Below the pieces are notes generated by a model. The model made no database searches and was not told the origin of the DNA. It was given only the letters and a program-made list of their open reading frames with translations. DNA of 64,000 nucleotides from positions 50,305 through 114,304 of the forward strand of contig JBLNCI010000010.1 in the NCBI GenBank assembly GCA_050260515.1, read 5' to 3'. The DNA is from DATJIG01 sp050260515. GTDB taxonomy: Bacteria; Pseudomonadota; Alphaproteobacteria; SMXQ01. Below are positions 51,718-60,599 of this stretch, one piece after another. Positions within the stretch are counted from its first letter, which is position 1; each line of letters opens with the position of its first letter. A program made the position numbers and the translations under genes.

Positions 51718-52446
51718 TCAGGCCACTTTGGCCAGGGTCTCGATGCCGCGACGCATGCGGTCGTTTTCGGTGTCGAGGATCTTCTGGGCCTGCTCGTAGG
51801 CGCGCGCGGTCTCGATCATGCGCGTCATCTCGAGCACCGGCTCGACGTTGGCGGTCTCGAGCGCGCCCTGCACCACCTCGGTATCGGAGGCGGGCTTCGG
51901 CGTCGCGTCGCTCGTGAACAGGCCGTCGCCGACGCGCTTCAACTGCTGCGGGTCGTCGAACGCGACGAGCTGGATCTTTCCGATCCGCTGCTCGCCTGCC
52001 GAGACGCTGCCGTCCGAGTTGATGGTGACCTGGCCCGCGTCCTGCGGCACCACCAGCGGGCGGTTGCGATCGTCGAGGACGGGGCGACCGGTGTCGGTGA
52101 CGAGGCGGTTCTGGGTGTCGAGCCCGAAGTGGCCGTTGCGCGTGAAGCGGCGGCCCTGGGGCGTGTCGACGACGAAGTAGGCGTCGCCGCGGATCGCGAC
52201 GTCGAGCGGGTTCGAGGTGGCGTTGATGGTGCCTTCCTGCATCTCGCGATGCGGTGCACCCAGCTTCGGGAACACCATCGACGCCGAGACCGCGGCACCC
52301 GCCGGGCGCTGGGTGTAGGCGTTGAACGTGACGCGATCGGCCTTGTAGCCGTTCGTGTTGAGGTTCGCGACGTTGTTGGCGATGGCCTCCATCTCCTTCT
52401 GGAGGCTCATCTGCCGTGACATCGCCATCAGCGAAGGCAGTTCCAT
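51718..52446 (-). CDS. flgF: Proximal rod protein FlgF
   Basis: Rod subunit. The start at ATG 52446 (MELPSLMAMSRQMSLQKEME) gives 242 residues with MEAIANNVANLNTNGYKADR, LDVAIRGDAYFVVDTPQGRR, RNGHFGLDTQNRLVTDTG and a C-terminal ETANVEPVLEMTRMIETARA. No clear ribosome site precedes this ATG, and the in-frame GTG at 52455 (VHEM) is an alternative. It is first in the operon and 50-65 bases after a sigma-54 element. Confidence 0.92.
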   Translation of the reverse strand: MELPSLMAMSRQMSLQKEMEAIANNVANLNTNGYKADRVTFNAYTQRPAGAAVSASMVFPKLGAPHREMQEGTINATSNPLDVAIRGDAYFVVDTPQGRRFTRNGHFGLDTQNRLVTDTGRPVLDDRNRPLVVPQDAGQVTINSDGSVSAGEQRIGKIQLVAFDDPQQLKRVGDGLFTSDATPKPASDTEVVQGALETANVEPVLEMTRMIETARAYEQAQKILDTENDRMRRGIETLAKVA

Positions 52447-52495
52447 CTCGTGCACCGTTTGCGGTTGACGCGATCCAAAATCCCGCAGGAGCTTT

Positions 52496-52511
52496 TGCAG
52501 GCGCCGTGCCA
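52496..52511 (-). promoter_or_regulatory. Sigma-54 promoter of the flgF operon
   Basis: On the minus strand TGGCACGGCGCCTGCA gives a full TGGCACG, correct GG-N10-GC spacing and one mismatch in TTGCA. Confidence 0.75.
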
Positions 52512-52597
52512 AACGCGTTTTCCCCGGAACGTCGGCGTTTTTCGATCGTGGCGCGACGGGCGTGACGGGACCGAGCGCGCGTCCCGGTGCCTGCGCC

Positions 52598-52612
52598 CGG
52601 CAAAAGCTGCCG
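52598..52612. promoter_or_regulatory. FlbD-type palindrome upstream of the flgF operon
   Basis: CGGCAAAAGCTGCCG is an exact CGGCA-N5-TGCCG, extended to CCCGGCA/TGCCGGG, 87 bases above the sigma-54 element. Confidence 0.6.
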
Positions 52613-52752
52613 GGTCGCGCGCCGTCGCAAGACATTGTTAACGAAGACGGCCGTAGCCTGCGGCTCACGGCGCGACGTCGCTCCCGCGGAGGTCGCGATT
52701 TGAGTCGGGCGTCGCGGTCGACGCCACGCGCACAGGGATTTCGGGATTCGTC

Positions 52753-53301
52753 ATGGCGCAAGCAGCCGCCCTCAAGAAGCCGGCACCGGTCGAGGCCGAC
52801 AAGGAGCCCGAGGAAGAACTCGTCGACGGCATGCCCGAGCCGGAAGGGCGTCGCTTCGGCGGCAAGAAGATCGTTCTGTTCATCGTCCTGCCGCTGATGG
52901 TGGTGATCGCCGCCGCGGTCGCGGTGCTCGCGACCGGCGTCGCCGACGGCCTGCTCGGCCGCGGCGAGCACGCCGAGCGCCAGGCGGCGGCGAAGCCGGC
53001 GGTGTTCTTCGACATGCCCGAGCTCCTGGTCAACCTCAACAGCTCCGGCCGCCGCGTCACGTTCCTCAAGCTCTCGATCTCGCTCGAGCTCACGGATCCG
53101 CAGGACATTCCGAAGATCCAGCTCATGCTCCCGCGGCTGGTCGACAACTTCCAGGTCTACCTCCGCGAGCTCCGCCTCGAGGACCTCCGCGGCTCGGCGG
53201 GCGTCTACCGCCTGCGCGAGGACCTGCTCGCCCGCGTCAACGAGGCGGCGAAGCCGGTGCCGGTGAAGGACGTGTTGTTCCGCGAAATGCTGGTTCAGTA
53301 A
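52753..53301 (+). CDS. fliL: Flagellar basal-body protein FliL
   Basis: Inner-membrane protein next to the stator that supports torque. The 182 residues have an acidic cytoplasmic N-terminus (to about 35), one transmembrane helix (IVLFIVLPLMVVIAAAVAVL) and a periplasmic FliL domain with PELLVNLNSSGRRVTFLKLS, ISLELTDPQDIPKIQLMLPR and VNEAAKPVPVKDVLFREMLVQ. It lies 11 bases before fliM. Confidence 0.95.
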   Translation: MAQAAALKKPAPVEADKEPEEELVDGMPEPEGRRFGGKKIVLFIVLPLMVVIAAAVAVLATGVADGLLGRGEHAERQAAAKPAVFFDMPELLVNLNSSGRRVTFLKLSISLELTDPQDIPKIQLMLPRLVDNFQVYLRELRLEDLRGSAGVYRLREDLLARVNEAAKPVPVKDVLFREMLVQ

Positions 53302-53312
53302 CAGGGTACAGA

Positions 53313-54362
53313 ATGGCCGACTCAGCGAACGGCGCCGGCGACGGCGGGATGAGCGAGGAGGAGCGGCTCGCCGCCGAATGGGCGGCCGCCGACACCGGCG
53401 ACAGCCGCGTTCTCAACCAGAACGAGATCGACAGCCTGCTCGGCGTCTCCAACGACGACGACGCCAGCAGCAAGTCCGGCATCCGCGCCATCATCAACTC
53501 GGCGCTGGTCTCCTACGAGCGACTGCCGATGCTCGAGGTGGTGTTCGACCGCCTGATCCGGCTGCTGTCCACGTCGCTCCGCAACTTCACCTCCGACAAC
53601 GTCGAGATCAACCTCGACAACATCACGTCGGTGCGCTTCGGCGACTACCTCAATTCGATCCCGCTGCCCGCCATGATCAACGTGGTCAAGGCCGAGGAGT
53701 GGGAGAACTACTGCCTGATGACGGTCGACTCGGCGCTGATCTACTCGATCGTCGACGTCCTGCTCGGCGGCCGCCGCGGTGCCGCGCTGCGCATCGAGGG
53801 CCGTCCCTACACCACCATCGAGCGCAACCTGGTCGAGAAGATGATGCACGTCATCCTCGCCGACCTGTCGGCGGCGTTCGATCCGGTGTCGCCCGTGACC
53901 TTCCGCTTCGATCGCATGGAGACCAACCCGCGCTTCGCGGCGATCGCCCGCCCGGCCAACGCCGTCATCCTCGCGCGCTTCCGCGTCGAGATGGAGGAGC
54001 GCGGCGGCCGCATCGAGCTGGTGATCCCCTACGCGACGCTGGAGCCGGTGCGCGAGCTCCTGCTGCAGATGTTCATGGGCGAGAAGTTCGGCCGCGACGC
54101 GATCTGGGAGACCCACCTCGCGACCGCGCTGTGGAACACCGAGATCGAGGTCGAGGCGGTGCTCGCCCACGCGACGATGTCGCTCAACGACGCGATGAAC
54201 CTCAAGGTCGGCTCGCGGATCATGCTCGACTGCAACGCCGACCCGCTGGTGCACGTGCGCTGCGCCGACGTCGAGCTGTTCAACGGGCGCATGGGCCGCA
54301 AGGGCCACAACATCGCCGTCAAGGTCGAAAACGGCCGCTTCAACTCCCGGAGGCCATCATGA
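53313..54362 (+). CDS. fliM: Flagellar motor switch protein FliM
   Basis: C-ring protein that binds phospho-CheY. The 349 residues have the N-terminal CheY-binding motif VLNQNEIDSLLGV near residue 33, the CheC-like middle domain (ALVSYERLPMLEVVFDRLIR, SALIYSIVDVLLGGRRG) and the C-terminal SpoA domain (DAMNLKVGSRIMLDCNADPL, GHNIAVKV). The stop overlaps the next gene (ATGA). Confidence 0.97.
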   Translation: MADSANGAGDGGMSEEERLAAEWAAADTGDSRVLNQNEIDSLLGVSNDDDASSKSGIRAIINSALVSYERLPMLEVVFDRLIRLLSTSLRNFTSDNVEINLDNITSVRFGDYLNSIPLPAMINVVKAEEWENYCLMTVDSALIYSIVDVLLGGRRGAALRIEGRPYTTIERNLVEKMMHVILADLSAAFDPVSPVTFRFDRMETNPRFAAIARPANAVILARFRVEMEERGGRIELVIPYATLEPVRELLLQMFMGEKFGRDAIWETHLATALWNTEIEVEAVLAHATMSLNDAMNLKVGSRIMLDCNADPLVHVRCADVELFNGRMGRKGHNIAVKVENGRFNSRRPS

Positions 54363-54850
54363 CGCTCAACATCCTGCTCGACGCCGTCGTCGCCGCGCTG
54401 CTGGTCGCCACCATCGTCTACGCCGTGATCCTCGACCGCCGCATCCGCCAGCTCAGGGCGGCGCGCGCCGAGCTCGAGAGCATCGTCGTCGGCTTCAACG
54501 CCGCGACCTCGCGCGCCGAGAGCGCGATCGGCGATCTCAAGGCCGGCACCGAGGCCGGCAGCCGCGAGCTGAAGCCGCTGGTCGCCACCGCGCGCCAGAT
54601 CGCCGACGATCTCTCCTATCTGGTCGAGCGCGGCAACGAACTCGCCGATCGCCTCGAGGTCGGCGTCGGCGCCGCGCGCCAGGCGGTCAAGGGCGGGGCC
54701 AAGCCCGCGCAGCCCGCGTTCAAGTCGGCGCCGCGCGCCGCGGCGCAGCCGACCGCTCGCGATTCGGCCCGCGATTTGGGGCGCGACTCGGGGCGCGAGG
54801 TGACCGAGGAAGAGCACGCGCTCCTCAAGGCGCTGCGCTCGGTCCGGTGA
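54359..54850 (+). CDS. DUF6468-type membrane protein of the fliLM operon
   Basis: 163 residues: one N-terminal transmembrane helix (ILLDAVVAALLVATIVYAVI), then a cytoplasmic coiled coil (RRIRQLRAARAELESIVVGF, TARQIADDLSYLVERGNELA) and a disordered tail ending EEEHALLKALRSVR. This pattern is that of the uncharacterised DUF6468 family, found after fliM in alphaproteobacteria. The role is unknown, probably in the motor or the export apparatus. It overlaps fliM by four bases. Confidence 0.7.
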   Translation: MTLNILLDAVVAALLVATIVYAVILDRRIRQLRAARAELESIVVGFNAATSRAESAIGDLKAGTEAGSRELKPLVATARQIADDLSYLVERGNELADRLEVGVGAARQAVKGGAKPAQPAFKSAPRAAAQPTARDSARDLGRDSGREVTEEEHALLKALRSVR

Positions 54851-54854
54851 TCCC

Positions 54855-55583
54855 ATGCAGGTCCGCGTTCTCCCCGTCGCCATCGGCGCGCTGACCGTCC
54901 TGCTCGGCGCCAAGGTCGCCGACGTGTGGGACGGCCTCGCGGTGACGCCGGTCGCCGCCCAGGAGCAGCCGTCGGCCGTGCCCGGGCTGCCGCAGCCGTC
55001 CGCCGCGACTCCGGCGACGCCGGCCGCGACCACTCCGGCGGCGACCGCTCCCGCCGCGCCGACCGACGCCGCGCCGGGTGGCGTGCAGCTCGCCTCGGCG
55101 TCGCCCGCCAAGGCCATCAAGAAGACCGATTTCCCCGAGGACCCGACGCTCTACACCCCGGCCGACATCGACGTGCTGCAGCAGCTCGCCGACCGTCGCG
55201 CCGAGCTCGAGCAGTGGGCGAGCGATCTCGCGATGCGCGAGCAGCTCCTCAAGGTCACCGAGAACCGCCTCGAGGGCCGTCTCGGCGAGCTCAAGGACGT
55301 CCAGGGCGCGATCAAGGGCCTGCTCAAGCAGTACGACCAGGAGCAGGAGGCCAAGCTCAAGAGCCTGGTCAAGGTCTACGAGGCGATGAAGCCCAAGGAC
55401 GCCGCGCGGATCTTCGAACAGCTCGAGATGGACGTCCTGCTCGACGTCGTCGAGCGGATGAAGGAAGCGAAGGTCGCCCCGGTGCTGGCGGCGATGGATC
55501 CCGAGAAGGCGAAGACGGTGACCTTCGAGCTGGCCCAGCGTCGCAAGATGGGCGAGCAGGTCGCGCTGCCCGCCAAGAACTGA
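54855..55583 (+). CDS. motE: MotE-like periplasmic motility protein
   Basis: 242 residues resembling MotE, the chaperone of MotC in rhizobia, with an MgtE-N-like end. There is an N-terminal membrane/signal segment (VLPVAIGALTVLLGAKVADV), an Ala/Pro/Thr-rich linker, a coiled coil (LQQLADRRAELEQWASDLAM, EGRLGELKDVQGAIKGLLKQ) and a helical end with KVYEAMKPKDAARIFEQLEM and VLAAMDPEKAKTVTFELAQR. It follows the DUF6468 gene by four bases. No motC or motAB is in the window. Confidence 0.8.
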   Translation: MQVRVLPVAIGALTVLLGAKVADVWDGLAVTPVAAQEQPSAVPGLPQPSAATPATPAATTPAATAPAAPTDAAPGGVQLASASPAKAIKKTDFPEDPTLYTPADIDVLQQLADRRAELEQWASDLAMREQLLKVTENRLEGRLGELKDVQGAIKGLLKQYDQEQEAKLKSLVKVYEAMKPKDAARIFEQLEMDVLLDVVERMKEAKVAPVLAAMDPEKAKTVTFELAQRRKMGEQVALPAKN

Positions 55584-55677
55584 CGAATTTGCCGAATTTA
55601 CCGGCCTTTAACTGACTTGATGCAGGATCGGGCAGCTTCGGACCCCTTCCTGACGCCGGAAAGTATGGAGTGTAACG

Positions 55678-56064
55678 ATGGCCGTCGATAAGTCGCTGCC
55701 GATCCTGATCGTCGATGATTACAAGACGATGTTGAGGATCATCCGCAACCTGCTCAAGCAGCTCAACCTCGAGAACGTGCAGGAAGCGACCGACGGCTCG
55801 TCCGCGCTCAAGATGCTGCGCGACGGCAATTTCGGTCTGGTGATCTCCGACTGGAACATGGAGCCGATGACGGGGCTCCAGCTCCTCAAGGAGGTCCGCG
55901 CCGACGCCAAGCTCAAGACGCTGCCGTTCATCATGATCACCGCCGAGAGCAAGACCGAGAACGTGGTCGCGGCGAAGGAAGCCGGCGTGTCGAACTACAT
56001 CGTGAAGCCGTTCAACGCGGAGACTCTGCGTCAGAAGCTCGTCACGGTGCTGGGCGAGTTCTAG
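55678..56064 (+). CDS. Second CheY-type response regulator
   Basis: 128-residue receiver with LIVDDYKTMLRIIRNLLKQL, acceptor Asp in LVISDWNMEPMTGLQL, the Thr in IMITAESKTENV and the Lys in YIVKPFNAETL. It is closer to classical CheY (DWNMEPM) than the regulator in the che operon, and it sits next to cheZ, so it may be the main switch-binding CheY. It has its own upstream gap of 94 bases without a clear promoter. Confidence 0.92.
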   Translation: MAVDKSLPILIVDDYKTMLRIIRNLLKQLNLENVQEATDGSSALKMLRDGNFGLVISDWNMEPMTGLQLLKEVRADAKLKTLPFIMITAESKTENVVAAKEAGVSNYIVKPFNAETLRQKLVTVLGEF

Positions 56065-56120
56065 GACCGCGTCCGGACGTAGAAGTCAGCACAACAGGGA
56101 CGCGCAAGGGGAGTTTTGGG

Positions 56121-56768
56121 ATGAGCGCCAAGAACGGTGCGGCGGCGGTGGATACGCAGGGGGCGCTCGTCGGCCCCGGCGCCCTCTCGCGTGCGATCGA
56201 CGACATTCTGACGCGGGTGAAGACCGAGGAGCCGGCGAACCGGCTCAAGCTGTACCAGCAGCTCCTCTCGCTCGCGACCTACATCGAGATGGCACGCCAG
56301 GACGTGGCGGCGATCCGTCCGACCGAGATCCAGGCGAGCAAGATTCCCGCCGTCACCGACGACCTCGACGCGATCGTCGCCCACACCGAGGAGGCGACCG
56401 GCGTCATTCTCGACGCCGCCGAGCACCTCGAGAAGGTGGCGCCGAAGCTCGACGGCGAGTCGCAGACGATCGTCAACGACGCCGTGACGCGCATCTACGA
56501 GGCCTGCAACTTCCAGGACCTCACCGGTCAGCGCATCACCCGCGTGATCAAGGCGATCAAGGACATCGAGGAGAAGGTCGACGCGCTCATCGCGGCGCTG
56601 CACGACCAGCTCGGCCTCGCCGCCGACGAGCTCGCGGCGCTCGCGACGGTCAAGGAAACGACCCGCGCCGTTCCGGTGAAGAACGCCGAGAAGGATCTAC
56701 TCAACGGCCCGCAGAACGGCGCCAACGCCCGCAGCCAGGAAGAGATCGACCGCCTGTTCGGCAACTGA
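56121..56768 (+). CDS. cheZ: CheZ-type chemotaxis phosphatase
   Basis: Dephosphorylates CheY-P. The 215 residues have the long helical hairpin of CheZ with the catalytic segment YEACNFQDLTGQRITRVIKA near residue 135 (the Gln in FQDLTGQRI). The C-terminal CheY-binding peptide is SQEEIDRLFGN after a flexible linker. It lies 56 bases after the second cheY. CheZ is rare among alphaproteobacteria outside some groups, which helps place the organism. Confidence 0.9.
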   Translation: MSAKNGAAAVDTQGALVGPGALSRAIDDILTRVKTEEPANRLKLYQQLLSLATYIEMARQDVAAIRPTEIQASKIPAVTDDLDAIVAHTEEATGVILDAAEHLEKVAPKLDGESQTIVNDAVTRIYEACNFQDLTGQRITRVIKAIKDIEEKVDALIAALHDQLGLAADELAALATVKETTRAVPVKNAEKDLLNGPQNGANARSQEEIDRLFGN

Positions 56769-56797
56769 GCCGAGAGTTCCACCAAGAGGGAGTGCCT

Positions 56798-59700
56798 GTG
56801 GGCATTCGTCGCTCCACCGCACCGCGCCTGTCCAGGACGGTTCGACGCGAGGCGGAGCGCAGTTTCCCTGAACCGCGCCTCAGGCAGTTGGCGCAAGCAG
56901 GATTGATCGCGATCGTCGCCGGACTCGCTCCGGTGACGGCGTTCGCCGACGACGCGGCGCCGATGCCGCTTGCCGTGCGCGCGGCGCCGCACGACGGCTA
57001 TGGCCGGATCGTCTTCGAGGGCGCGAAGCCGATGGGCTTCGACGCGAAGATCGAGGACGGCGTGCTCGTCGTCCGCTTCGATCAGCCGGCGAGCGCGGCG
57101 CTGGCGCCGATCGCCCGCCGTCTGCCCGATTATGTCACCGGCGTCCCCGTCGCCGTCGACGGCCAGCTCGCCCGCATCCCCTTGAAGCGCCCGGTCGCGG
57201 TCCGCACCTTCAGCGAGGGCCCGGCGATGGTCGTCGACCTCGTCAACGCGAAGGCGCCGGCAGCCGATGACGCGGTGAAGGCCACCGCGAAGGACGCGGC
57301 GAAGGACGCGCCGAAGCCGGCGCCGGCGGTTGCCGCGACCGAAAGCAAAGCCGAGCCGCAGCGCGAGGCGAAGCGTGCGGCCCCGGCGCCGGCGTGGCCC
57401 GCGGGCGCGCCGGGATCGGTGCTGCCGTTCCGCATTGGCGAGCACCCCGACCATTCGCGCATCGTCTTCGACCTGGAGCAGCCTGCGCCTTACGAGCTCG
57501 AGACTGAGGCCGGCGTCGCGCGCCTGCGCATCGCCACGGCCTCGGGGTTGGCGCCGCTGCCGCCGGAGCTTCCGGCCCGGGTCGCCGCGATCGACTCCGA
57601 CAACGCCGCGAACGGCCTCACGATCCGGCTGCGCCTTGCCGACGGCGCGCGGGTGAAGCATTTCCGCAGCGGGACCAAGATCGTCGTCGACGTCTTCGGT
57701 CCCGAGGTCTCCGCGGCGGCGCGCGCCGCAGCCAAAGCCGCTCCGGCGACGCCCGCTCCGAAAGCCGTCGCGCAGGCCGATAAGCCGGCCCAGCCGCAGG
57801 CCGCGGCCGCTCCCGCCGTCGCCGCGCCGACTCCGTTGCTGCCCGGCGCGAGGACCGCGCCCGCCGCCGCGCCGACGGTGCCTCCCGCGCCGTCGCTCGC
57901 CGCGGCGCCGGTTCGCGACACCGGTCCCATTCCGGTCGGAGTGCGCGTGCCGGTGACGCTGACGCGCGCCGACAACACGACGACCCTGCGCTTCGCCTGG
58001 CCGAAGGATTCCGATCCGGCCGCCGCGGTGTTCGCGCGCGCGGGCAATCTGTGGGCGGTGTTCGACCGCGACGGGCAGCTCGACTTCGGCACGTGGCGGC
58101 GCGCCGACGGCGGCGCCGACGCCCGCCGGCCGGCGCGCGGCGTCACGGTGTTCCGCTACAAGCTTCCCGATCCCGACCTCGTTCCCGTCGTCGGCAAGGA
58201 CGGCGCCGAGTGGATCGTCACCCTTGCCGCCGATTCGCCGCGACCGCAGGCGCCCGCCGTCGAGATCCGCAAGGACAAGACCGGCCGGGCGAGCCTGTTC
58301 GTTCCCACCGCCGACCCCGGCCCGAGCATCGCGGTCGTCGATCCCGACGTGGGCGACACGCTGATCGCCGTGCCGCTGCACCGGGTCGGCCTCGGCTTCG
58401 GCACCGAGCGCCGCTACGCCGAGATGCGGCTCCTGCCCACCGCGCAGGGCATCGTCGTCGAGCCGCTCGCCGACGGCGTCACCGCGCAGAGCGGCGCGAC
58501 CGGCGTCGAGTTCGCCGCCGCGGGCGGCGTCAAGCTCAGCTCCGACGGCGTCCGCCCCGAGGGCGCGACGAGCAAGGCCAATCGCATCTTCGACTTCGCC
58601 AACTGGCGCATGCTGGGCGGCGGGGGCGACGATGCCCGCGTGAAGCTGCAGAACGCCGTGCTTCAGGCGAGCGCGCCGGCGCGCAACGCGCGCCGCCTCG
58701 ATCTCGCCCGCTACCATTTCGCCCGCGCCGGCTATCCCGAGACGCTCGGCGTTCTCGACGCGATCGCCGCCGACCAGCGCGAGACCGCCGAGGAGCCCGA
58801 GGTGAAGGCGATCCGCGGCGCCGCGCGGCTGCAGATGAACGACATCGCCGGCGCCGCCGCCGACCTGATGAGCCCCGTGTTCGACGGCGAGCGCGAGATC
58901 GCGCCGTGGCGCGGCGCTCTTGCCGCCGCCCAGGGCGACTGGGCGGGGGCGCTGCGCCAGTTCGTGCGCGGCGAGTCCGTGCTCGACCGCTATCCCGCGC
59001 CGTTGCGCGTCCAGTTCGCGCTCAGCGCCGCCGAATCCGCGCTCGAGGCGGGCGATCCCGCCCGCGCCCGCGTCCATCTCCAGCAGGTCGCGGCCCTCGG
59101 CGCCAGCGGCGGCGCCGTCGATCGCGCGGCGTGGCTCAACGCCCGCTCGCTCGCGGCGTTCCAGCAATACGACGAGGCCGACGCCGAATGGCAGCGCGCC
59201 ATGCGCGGCGGCGATCCGTGGGTGCGCTCGCGCGCCCGCTTCGACCGCGTCGAGACCCTGCTCGCCGTCGGCCGCATGACCCGCCCCGAGGCCATCGCCG
59301 AGCTCGAGAAGCTCGAGTTCGCCTGGCGCGGCGACATGTTCGAATACCGCATGCTGAAGCTGCTCGGCGAGCTCCAGCTCGCCGAGAGCGAGCTGCGCAA
59401 GGGGCTGACGACGCTCAAGAAGGCGGTCGGCAACTTCCCCAACATGCCCGACGTCGGCTCGGTGAACAGCGAGATGCGCGAGGCATTCATCGCGTTCCAC
59501 ACCGACGGCCGCGCGGCGAAGCTGCCGACGGTCACGGCGCTCGGCATCTTCCAGGATTTCCGCAACCTCGTGCCCGACGGCCGGGTCGGCGACGAGATCA
59601 TGACGGCGCTGGTCGGCCGCCTCGTCGAGGTCGATCTCCTCGACCGCGCCGCCGATCTCCTCACCGATCTCGCCGATCGCCGCCTCAGGGGTGCCCCCGA

Positions 59701-60331
59701 ATCGAAGGCGCGCAACCAGCTCGGCCTCGTCTACCTGATGGACCGCAAGCCCGCGAAGGCGCTGGATGCGCTCGACCGGCCGCTCGCGGCCGATGCCGAC
59801 GACGAGACCGTCGCCGCGCGCCGCCAGCTCAAGGCGCGGGCGCTGATCGACCTCGACCGCTACGGCGACGCGCTGAAGCTGCTCGCCGGCGACGATTCGT
59901 TCGAAGGCACGACGCTGCGCGCCGATCTGTTCTGGCGCACCGGCGAATGGAAGCAGGCGGCGATGACGTTCGCGCCGCTGCTCGGCCGCATCGACCCCAA
60001 GGCGCTGTCCGTGGCCGACGCGCGCCTCGTCATGCGCCGGGTGATCGCGCTGGCGCTGGCCGGCGACGTGCGCGCGCTGGCGACCGAGAATGCGCGATTC
60101 GGCGCCGGCATGGCGGCCACCGCCTACAAGGATGCCTTCGCGATGCTCACCGACCCGCAGCAGATCAATCCGGTGAACGTGCGGGCGATCGCGAGCCAGG
60201 TCTCGACCGGCGATCGCTTCGGCGCCTTCCTCGAGAGCTACCGCACCAAGATGATCAAGGTGCCGCCCGCCGCGCCCGCGGCCGCGCCGCCATCCGCCGC
60301 GACGGGCGAGCAGAAGACCGCGGCGAAGTAG
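56798..60331 (+). CDS. Very large periplasmic protein with AMIN-like and TPR-like regions, motility-linked
   Basis: 1177 residues. The signal peptide ends about residue 48 (AGLIAIVAGLAPVTAFA, cleavage before DDAA). Two AMIN-like segments follow: about 60-150 (GYGRIVFEGAKPMGFDAKIE) and about 205-305 (HSRIVFDLEQPAPYELETEA). Then comes an Ala/Pro-rich linker (about 310-375), a beta-rich region, and from about 620 an alpha-helical TPR-like half (LDLARYHFARAGYPETLGVL, GDPARARVHLQQVAALGASG). The start at GTG 56798 has AGAGGG 7 bases upstream; a GTG at 56792 is an alternative. I do not recognise a named family. It follows cheZ by 29 bases, so a role in flagellar function or placement is likely but inferred. 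Confidence 0.75.
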   Translation: MGIRRSTAPRLSRTVRREAERSFPEPRLRQLAQAGLIAIVAGLAPVTAFADDAAPMPLAVRAAPHDGYGRIVFEGAKPMGFDAKIEDGVLVVRFDQPASAALAPIARRLPDYVTGVPVAVDGQLARIPLKRPVAVRTFSEGPAMVVDLVNAKAPAADDAVKATAKDAAKDAPKPAPAVAATESKAEPQREAKRAAPAPAWPAGAPGSVLPFRIGEHPDHSRIVFDLEQPAPYELETEAGVARLRIATASGLAPLPPELPARVAAIDSDNAANGLTIRLRLADGARVKHFRSGTKIVVDVFGPEVSAAARAAAKAAPATPAPKAVAQADKPAQPQAAAAPAVAAPTPLLPGARTAPAAAPTVPPAPSLAAAPVRDTGPIPVGVRVPVTLTRADNTTTLRFAWPKDSDPAAAVFARAGNLWAVFDRDGQLDFGTWRRADGGADARRPARGVTVFRYKLPDPDLVPVVGKDGAEWIVTLAADSPRPQAPAVEIRKDKTGRASLFVPTADPGPSIAVVDPDVGDTLIAVPLHRVGLGFGTERRYAEMRLLPTAQGIVVEPLADGVTAQSGATGVEFAAAGGVKLSSDGVRPEGATSKANRIFDFANWRMLGGGGDDARVKLQNAVLQASAPARNARRLDLARYHFARAGYPETLGVLDAIAADQRETAEEPEVKAIRGAARLQMNDIAGAAADLMSPVFDGEREIAPWRGALAAAQGDWAGALRQFVRGESVLDRYPAPLRVQFALSAAESALEAGDPARARVHLQQVAALGASGGAVDRAAWLNARSLAAFQQYDEADAEWQRAMRGGDPWVRSRARFDRVETLLAVGRMTRPEAIAELEKLEFAWRGDMFEYRMLKLLGELQLAESELRKGLTTLKKAVGNFPNMPDVGSVNSEMREAFIAFHTDGRAAKLPTVTALGIFQDFRNLVPDGRVGDEIMTALVGRLVEVDLLDRAADLLTDLADRRLRGAPESKARNQLGLVYLMDRKPAKALDALDRPLAADADDETVAARRQLKARALIDLDRYGDALKLLAGDDSFEGTTLRADLFWRTGEWKQAAMTFAPLLGRIDPKALSVADARLVMRRVIALALAGDVRALATENARFGAGMAATAYKDAFAMLTDPQQINPVNVRAIASQVSTGDRFGAFLESYRTKMIKVPPAAPAAAPPSAATGEQKTAAK

Positions 60332-60599
60332 GCAATTGCGTCATCGACGGCACAGGCACGCTGCCGCCGAGGCGGCCGCCCACGCTCGCCCTGCATCCGG
60401 CAGCCATCGCCGCCGTGAGCAGGCGCGGCAACTCGTGGTGCTCCCAACTTTGCTCTTCCCGTCGGAATCGGGCGGGTGTAAGAGCCTGAACACAGGGGAA
60501 ATGCAGACTCCCCATTAGACGGCTCCGGCTGTCCAAGCTCTGCGCTAATCTCGCCGACGCCGGTCGCTTGGCCGTCGATGAATCGAGAGGTGCGCGCGC

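Larger units (their letters stand above)
52447..52752. other. Divergent regulatory region between flgF and fliL
   Basis: 306 bases without a gene. For flgF it holds a sigma-54 element (52496-52511) and an exact FlbD-type palindrome (52598-52612). For fliL only a weak CtrA-like match is seen (GCAA-N7-TTAA, 52627-52641, 6 of 8). No clear -35/-10 was found on the plus strand. Confidence 0.6.

Noticed and set aside
56528..59500. Long minus-strand open frame opposite cheZ and the large periplasmic protein gene
   Set aside because: Antisense shadow frame; the plus-strand protein has a signal peptide, a ribosome site and ordered domains.
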